Assembly: GCA_022563625.1 (NCBI GenBank)
Contig: JADFNA010000001.1
Location: 1 to 17,782, forward strand
Length of the DNA: 17,782 bases
Reading direction: 5' to 3'
From: Candidatus Zixiibacteriota bacterium
Lineage (GTDB): Bacteria; Zixibacteria; MSB-5A5; GN15; JACZUZ01
Every line of letters starts with the position of its first letter. Within the stretch, counting starts at the first letter, position 1. This document shows positions 15,556 to 17,782 of this stretch, piece after piece. A model generated the notes under the pieces. It was given only the letters and a program-made list of their open reading frames with translations. It did no database searches and was not told where the DNA came from. The translations under genes were made by a program, and so were the position numbers.

Positions 15556-16395
15556 TTACTTGTATTTTTCTGCGCGTTTTTTCATTTCCAGCAGGCGCTC
15601 GTAAGGGACCTGCATCTGGCCGACCTCGCCGTGATGGTCGTCACGTCCATGGTAATCACTTCCGCCGGAAATTACCAGATCATACTTATCGGCCTGCTCT
15701 CTAAAGCGTTTTCTCTGAGATTGGCTGTTGGCGGGATGCCAGACTTCGATTCCGTCCAAACCGCAATTTACCAGACGCTCAATCTGTTCTCCGGCCTGGT
15801 TGACCGCCGGATGCGCCAGCACGATGATGCCTCCGGCGTCATGCGCCAGAGAAACCGCTTCAGCGGGCCTGATGTTTTCCTTTTCAACATAGCCCGGCTT
15901 TCCATAGCCGATCCAATTGCGAAACGCGGCGTCATAGCTTTCGACTGCTCCGGTTTTCAGCAATGCATCGGCAATGTGCGGCCGGCCGATTGGACTGCCC
16001 CCGGCGATTTCACTTACCGCCTGCATGGAAATATCAAGGCCCTTCTTCTGCAGCAACTCGACCATTGATTCACCGCGGCTGTTTCGGCGGCGGTGGAACT
16101 CAGCCACCGCCGAATCCAGCGGGCTGCCGGGCTTCACTTTCGGCGTATCAAACAGATAGACCAGCAGATGCAGGTCCTCACCGGGTTCTCCGGCGGACAA
16201 TTCGACTGCGGTAACCAGTTCCGGATCATCATCAACCAGCAGGTCACGAATCTCGGCGCTGCCGACGAAAGTATCATGGTCCGTCACGGCAAAAGCCCTG
16301 ACACCGGACTTGCGCACGAGGTCGAGCAGCTCGGATGGTGAAGTTACCCCGTCAGAAGCGGTGGTATGCATATGCATGTCGATGAAGTCAGGCAT
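15556..16395 (-). CDS. PHP-domain protein, RNase AM/YciV-like (3',5'-nucleotide or 5'-3' exonuclease phosphoesterase)
   Basis: A 279-residue cytoplasmic PHP hydrolase of the YciV/RNase AM type. Metal ligands visible: H8 and H10 ('DMHMHTTASDG'), D15, D39-H40 ('VTDHDT'), E65 ('AVELSA'), H76, H140 ('IGRPHIADAL'), H195 ('VLAHPAV'), and D247 with H249 ('SGGSDYHG'). The insert with 'GRPHIADAL' and 'PGYVEKENI' is diagnostic of this subgroup rather than of the other PHP protein in the window. Characterised relatives remove nucleotides from 5' ends of short RNAs or hydrolyse 3',5'-bisphosphonucleotides; which applies here cannot be told. Length is normal and all residues are present. It starts 35 nt after ftcD ends; the Shine-Dalgarno is weak (GGGA, distant). 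Stops with TAA, 27 nt before the metalloprotease start. Confidence 0.88.
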   Translation of the reverse strand: MPDFIDMHMHTTASDGVTSPSELLDLVRKSGVRAFAVTDHDTFVGSAEIRDLLVDDDPELVTAVELSAGEPGEDLHLLVYLFDTPKVKPGSPLDSAVAEFHRRRNSRGESMVELLQKKGLDISMQAVSEIAGGSPIGRPHIADALLKTGAVESYDAAFRNWIGYGKPGYVEKENIRPAEAVSLAHDAGGIIVLAHPAVNQAGEQIERLVNCGLDGIEVWHPANSQSQRKRFREQADKYDLVISGGSDYHGRDDHHGEVGQMQVPYERLLEMKKRAEKYK

Positions 16396-16430
16396 TCAGG
16401 AATTTCCCGGTCAATCCACTGTGACGCGCA

Positions 16431-17777
16431 CTATTGCACAAGAGCGATTTCGACAAGTTCCTTCACTTCAAGGGCAAGTTTGTCCGCCTCAGGTAAAATA
16501 GTGGAAAGCCTGTCGTTGATTTCTTTTTTGAATTTTTCGTCTTCAAGGCCAACAAGATTGATACGCGCATTGTAGGCCGCCCCCTCAATCGCGGCCCGGG
16601 CCATCAGCGCCCCGACACCTGCGTCTGTAATAGAATTTGCGTTTCCTTTTTCCGCAACAGTACGCGCCAGGCGAAGCGCCTCAAGTGACGCAGAGACAAC
16701 TTCCATGGGAACATGTGTGGCGCTTTTTGAACTTTCGGCAATCGCCTGATTGCGCGCGGATATTTGTTTGTCATTCCCTTTTGGCAGCGCAAATGCATCC
16801 ATAACGGCATCGAACGCTTCTTTGTCCTTGATTACCAGCCCGTTCAGGCGGAGGCGCAACTCATCAGCCCGGGCGCTGGCCTGCAGCAGTTCGTCGCGCA
16901 CCTCTGCGTATTTTTTCTTTTTGACCGTCAATTTGCACACCATGCCGGCCAGGGCCGCCCCGAGCGCTCCGGCCGCCGCCGCAACCGACCCGCCGCCGGG
17001 GGCCGGCGAGGCCGAGGCAACATCCGAAGAGAAGTCATCCCCGGCGGCGCCCATCGATTCTGAGGTCACAGATTTGAGCCGGTTTTCCAGAATTTGATCT
17101 GGTGTGAAATTTTCCAGCCGCAAATAAAACTCTGCCACATCCGCCAGAGCAGACTGCGGAACAAGTCCGACTATTTCTGACGATGTCACCGCTACTCCAT
17201 AACGTTCGGCTTCGGACTTGATCATTTCAAACACGCGAAAGACAGGGGATTTGACATAATTCACAAGATTCATCGAGACCTGGACCTGATTGCGCTCTTT
17301 TATTTCAAACCCGAGCGCTTTGACAAAACGCAATCCGCCTTTCATCTGAAAGGCGTTTTCTCTGATCGCTTTGGTTACAACTCTATGGCCATCGATCGTC
17401 TCTGATTCAAGGATGGATACGGAAATCTCGAGCTCCTCCATGTCGTTCCGGGTCAGATACTCCACCTCGCGCAAGGTGAGGCCGGCGCCGAAATCATGGC
17501 CAAGATCGTCGAGCGCCTTGGCGTCGCCCAACAGGTCACCGACGCGGGCGCCGTAGGCGCGGGCGAGGCGGTGGGCGAGGGTGGCGGGGAGCCAGGGGCG
17601 GTCCCGACGCAAACTGACGAGGAAGCGGTCGAAGTCCGCGTCCGGTATTTCGCCGCCGGGCAGGGGCGCGCTTGCTGTCCAGTCCATGCCGAGGCCCGGG
17701 AAGTAGGGGCGTAACAAACTCATGGCGTGCTCGGCGAGCAGGCGGTAAGTGGTGATTTTGCCGCCAAGCACGGTCAC
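16431..17777 (-). CDS. ftcD: Formiminotransferase-cyclodeaminase lacking its N-terminal domain, fused in frame to a GlpD fragment
   Basis: From about residue 113 the ORF encodes the second subdomain of glutamate formiminotransferase ('GGLRFVKALGFEIKERNQVQ', 'VSMNLVNY', 'PVFRVFEMIKSEAERYGV', 'SEIVGLVPQSAL'). From about residue 248 it encodes formimidoyl-THF cyclodeaminase ('SPAPGGGSVAAAAGALGAAL', 258-277, the Gly-rich folate loop). Together these take the formimino group of N-formimino-glutamate (histidine breakdown) to tetrahydrofolate and convert it to 5,10-methenyl-THF plus ammonia. The fused enzyme is normally about 500 residues; here the N-terminal formiminotransferase subdomain is missing, and residues 1-111 are instead GlpD sequence of much higher GC. 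The C-terminus and TAG stop look normal. I infer an intact gene in the source genome, cut by a junction near 17,445. As drawn, transferase activity would be lost; the cyclodeaminase domain is complete. Confidence 0.85.
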   Translation of the reverse strand: MTVLGGKITTYRLLAEHAMSLLRPYFPGLGMDWTASAPLPGGEIPDADFDRFLVSLRRDRPWLPATLAHRLARAYGARVGDLLGDAKALDDLGHDFGAGLTLREVEYLTRNDMEELEISVSILESETIDGHRVVTKAIRENAFQMKGGLRFVKALGFEIKERNQVQVSMNLVNYVKSPVFRVFEMIKSEAERYGVAVTSSEIVGLVPQSALADVAEFYLRLENFTPDQILENRLKSVTSESMGAAGDDFSSDVASASPAPGGGSVAAAAGALGAALAGMVCKLTVKKKKYAEVRDELLQASARADELRLRLNGLVIKDKEAFDAVMDAFALPKGNDKQISARNQAIAESSKSATHVPMEVVSASLEALRLARTVAEKGNANSITDAGVGALMARAAIEGAAYNARINLVGLEDEKFKKEINDRLSTILPEADKLALEVKELVEIALVQ

Positions 17778-17782
17778 CAGGG
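17445..17782 (-). pseudogene. glpD: C-terminal fragment of glycerol-3-phosphate dehydrogenase, joined to ftcD
   Basis: The frame is open to the window edge. It reads 'VTVLGGKITTYRLLAEHAM', then 'DWTASAPLPGGEIPDADFD', 'PWLPATLAHRLARAYGARV' and 'LTLREVEYLTRN'. This is the C-terminal helical domain of aerobic glycerol-3-phosphate dehydrogenase (GlpD, FAD-dependent, membrane-associated). The usual continuation ('EWA...DVLWRR(S/T)KLGL') is missing: sequence switches to ftcD at 'NDMEEL'. The piece is distinctly GC-rich (many all-G/C runs between 17,520 and 17,700) compared with its neighbours, and the protein looks proteobacterial. It is a fragment from another genome or locus and not a functional gene here. 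Confidence 0.8.

Noticed and set aside
16431..17777. A novel natural GlpD-FTCD bifunctional enzyme
   Set aside because: Both partners are truncated inside essential domains and the base composition changes at the join, which fits a chimera better.
1..17782. CRISPR arrays, tRNA/rRNA genes, insertion sequences, phage or defence genes
   Set aside because: No spaced direct repeats, no tRNA-like cloverleaf, no transposase or integrase motifs were seen on either strand.

Overview
The central part of the window (about 490 to 17,440) reads as one genome at roughly 50-55% GC by eye, with every convincing gene on the minus strand. It suggests an uncultured Gram-negative bacterium. Complex I genes run in the canonical nuoA-B-C-D-E-F-G-H order with separate nuoC and nuoD. 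A secreted HExxH protease ends in a PNP...SGVY sorting/FlgD-like tail, and a TonB-receptor-like outer-membrane barrel sits beside it. This combination is common in FCB-type and neighbouring candidate phyla (Zixibacteria, KSB1, Latescibacteria and similar). That placement is inference only, because there is no rRNA or tRNA gene in the window.

Layout in transcription order on the minus strand. (1) 17,444-8,697 is a run of closely spaced genes: the 3' part of formiminotransferase-cyclodeaminase (ftcD), a PHP phosphoesterase/RNase AM-like protein, a secreted metalloprotease, an outer-membrane receptor-like barrel, an Atg22/UMF1-like MFS transporter, and a second PHP protein. Gaps are 4-40 nt and one junction is an ATGA overlap. 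(2) 8,696-8,345 is the only intergenic region over 300 bp. It holds a long imperfect stem-loop, a TTGACA-17-TATCGT promoter candidate, a leader hairpin and a strong Shine-Dalgarno for nuoA. (3) 8,344 to about 490 is the nuo operon: A, B, C, D, E, F, G (interrupted by an in-frame TAA) and the first half of H. Its products are the NADH-oxidising arm (E, F, G), the connecting Q-module (B, C, D) and two membrane subunits (A, H). nuoI-N are not present because the operon is cut at nuoH.

Both ends look foreign. The first ~490 bases encode, on the opposite strand, the C-terminus of a GT39-like membrane glycosyltransferase. It collides tail-to-tail with nuoH, which loses its second half. The last ~335 bases are clearly GC-richer and encode the C-terminal domain of glycerol-3-phosphate dehydrogenase (GlpD), joined in frame to an ftcD that lacks its N-terminal domain. 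Both breakpoints lie within ~500 bp of a window edge. Chimeric ends of an assembled contig (metagenome or amplified single cell) are the simplest explanation, and the nuoG nonsense codon may be another sequence-quality or strain-variant artefact.

I do not see a convincing undescribed system. The accessory content most worth a second look is the protease/receptor pair, the coupled MFS-PHP pair, and the structured intergenic region in front of nuoA.
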